Made by a program: the position numbers and the translations under genes
From: Sphingomonadales bacterium Ga0077557
Lineage (GTDB): Bacteria > Pseudomonadota > Alphaproteobacteria > Sphingomonadales > Sphingomonadaceae
Assembly: GCA_001464615.1 (NCBI GenBank)
Contig: LNFI01000028.1
Location: 62,001-126,000 of the forward strand
Length of the DNA stretch: 64,000 nucleotides
Direction of reading: 5' to 3'
Shown: piece after piece, positions 63,758-64,000 of the stretch
Layout: the number at the start of each line of letters is the position of its first letter
How positions within the stretch are numbered: the first letter of the stretch is position 1
Notes under the pieces: model-generated
Seen by the model: the letters and a program-made list of their open reading frames with translations, nothing else
Database searches by the model: none
What the model was told of the DNA's origin: nothing

Positions 63758-64000
63758 TTATTTGAAGGCAGCGACCGTTGTAGCACCGATTTGCGGATAA
63801 TCAGTAAACACCCCGTCAACGCCAAGCTTCAAATAGGCAGTGATTTCAGCGCTTAGCTGGCCATGCGTCGCCGGATTGGTGCCGTCGCGAAACAGCGCGG
63901 GCAGAAAGGCATTCTCGGCGCGGAAGGTCCAGGGATGCAGCCGGAGGCCGACGGCGTGCGCATCCGCAACCAGGCTGGTCGGGGGAGCGACGCCGTTCCA
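63758..64000 (-). CDS. Glycerophosphodiester phosphodiesterase, C-terminal part
   Basis: Eighty C-terminal residues of a gene that begins beyond the window. GLRLHPWTFRAENAFLP and LGVDGVFTDYPQIG are the conserved end of GlpQ/UgpQ-type phosphodiesterases, where the Asp of FTDYP closes the barrel. It hydrolyses glycerophosphodiesters to glycerol-3-phosphate. The N-terminal catalytic His and Glu residues are not in view. Confidence 0.88.
   Translation of the reverse strand, partial: WNGVAPPTSLVADAHAVGLRLHPWTFRAENAFLPALFRDGTNPATHGQLSAEITAYLKLGVDGVFTDYPQIGATTVAAFK

Overview
The window is high-GC DNA from an alphaproteobacterium, most likely a sphingomonad (Sphingomonas or a close relative). The pointers are many TonB-dependent receptors, an M13 and an M28 peptidase, a NodT-type outer-membrane efflux factor, a B12-dependent propionate pathway, and intergenic palindromes of the kind common in sphingomonad genomes (arms such as CTGAGCGAAGTCGAAG). 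No rRNA, CRISPR array or insertion sequence was seen. There is one tRNA gene, tRNA-Tyr(GTA).

Layout. 1-9.1 kb: housekeeping and accessory genes (patatin lipase, MTA phosphorylase, AraC regulator, AlkA-like glycosylase, ferredoxin, RlmB, M28 peptidase). 9.1-19.4 kb: a compact integrated element between the 3' end of tRNA-Tyr and a 17-bp repeat of that end. It carries a tyrosine recombinase, a full HK97-type head module (capsid, protease, portal, connector), a large terminase, an HNH nuclease and a RecA-like replication ATPase, but no tail, lysis or recognisable lysogeny genes. This matches a capsid-forming phage satellite (cf-PICI-like) better than a decayed prophage, because every gene is full length and most overlap their neighbours by 4 bp. 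19.5-25.6 kb: cytochrome bd oxidase (cydX-cydB-cydA) divergent from its assembly transporter cydDC. 25.7-31.9 kb: a methyltransferase, thioredoxin 2, and a cobalamin riboswitch controlling btuB-btuF-btuC-btuD. 32.1-42.9 kb: a TonB receptor and Rieske oxygenase, a glutathione reductase fragment next to an AT-rich DUF4238 gene, a TauD-type dioxygenase, an M13 peptidase, acetyl-CoA synthetase and an SDR protein.

43.0-54.4 kb is a propionyl-CoA to succinyl-CoA locus: pccB, methylmalonyl-CoA epimerase, methylmalonyl-CoA mutase, bioB (biotin for the carboxylase) and pccA. The B12 uptake operon upstream would supply the mutase cofactor. The locus is interrupted by small accessory cassettes: a ribbon-helix-helix/coiled-coil pair inserted at the start of the epimerase gene, a VapBC pair and a DUF4160/DUF2442 pair. 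Palindromic repeats also sit in frame inside both the mutase and pccA.

54.5-64 kb: a MacAB-type tripartite efflux operon with NodT outer-membrane factor, phenylalanine hydroxylase, a DUF2459 protein, type II NADH dehydrogenase, an alpha/beta hydrolase, a small lipoprotein and the C-terminus of a glycerophosphodiester phosphodiesterase that runs off the window.

The most notable items are the tailless capsid-encoding satellite with a candidate iteron origin, the mce-split cassette with its own promoter and operator, the in-frame palindromic inserts in two enzymes of one pathway, and a B12 riboswitch followed by a hairpin that masks the btuB ribosome-binding site.
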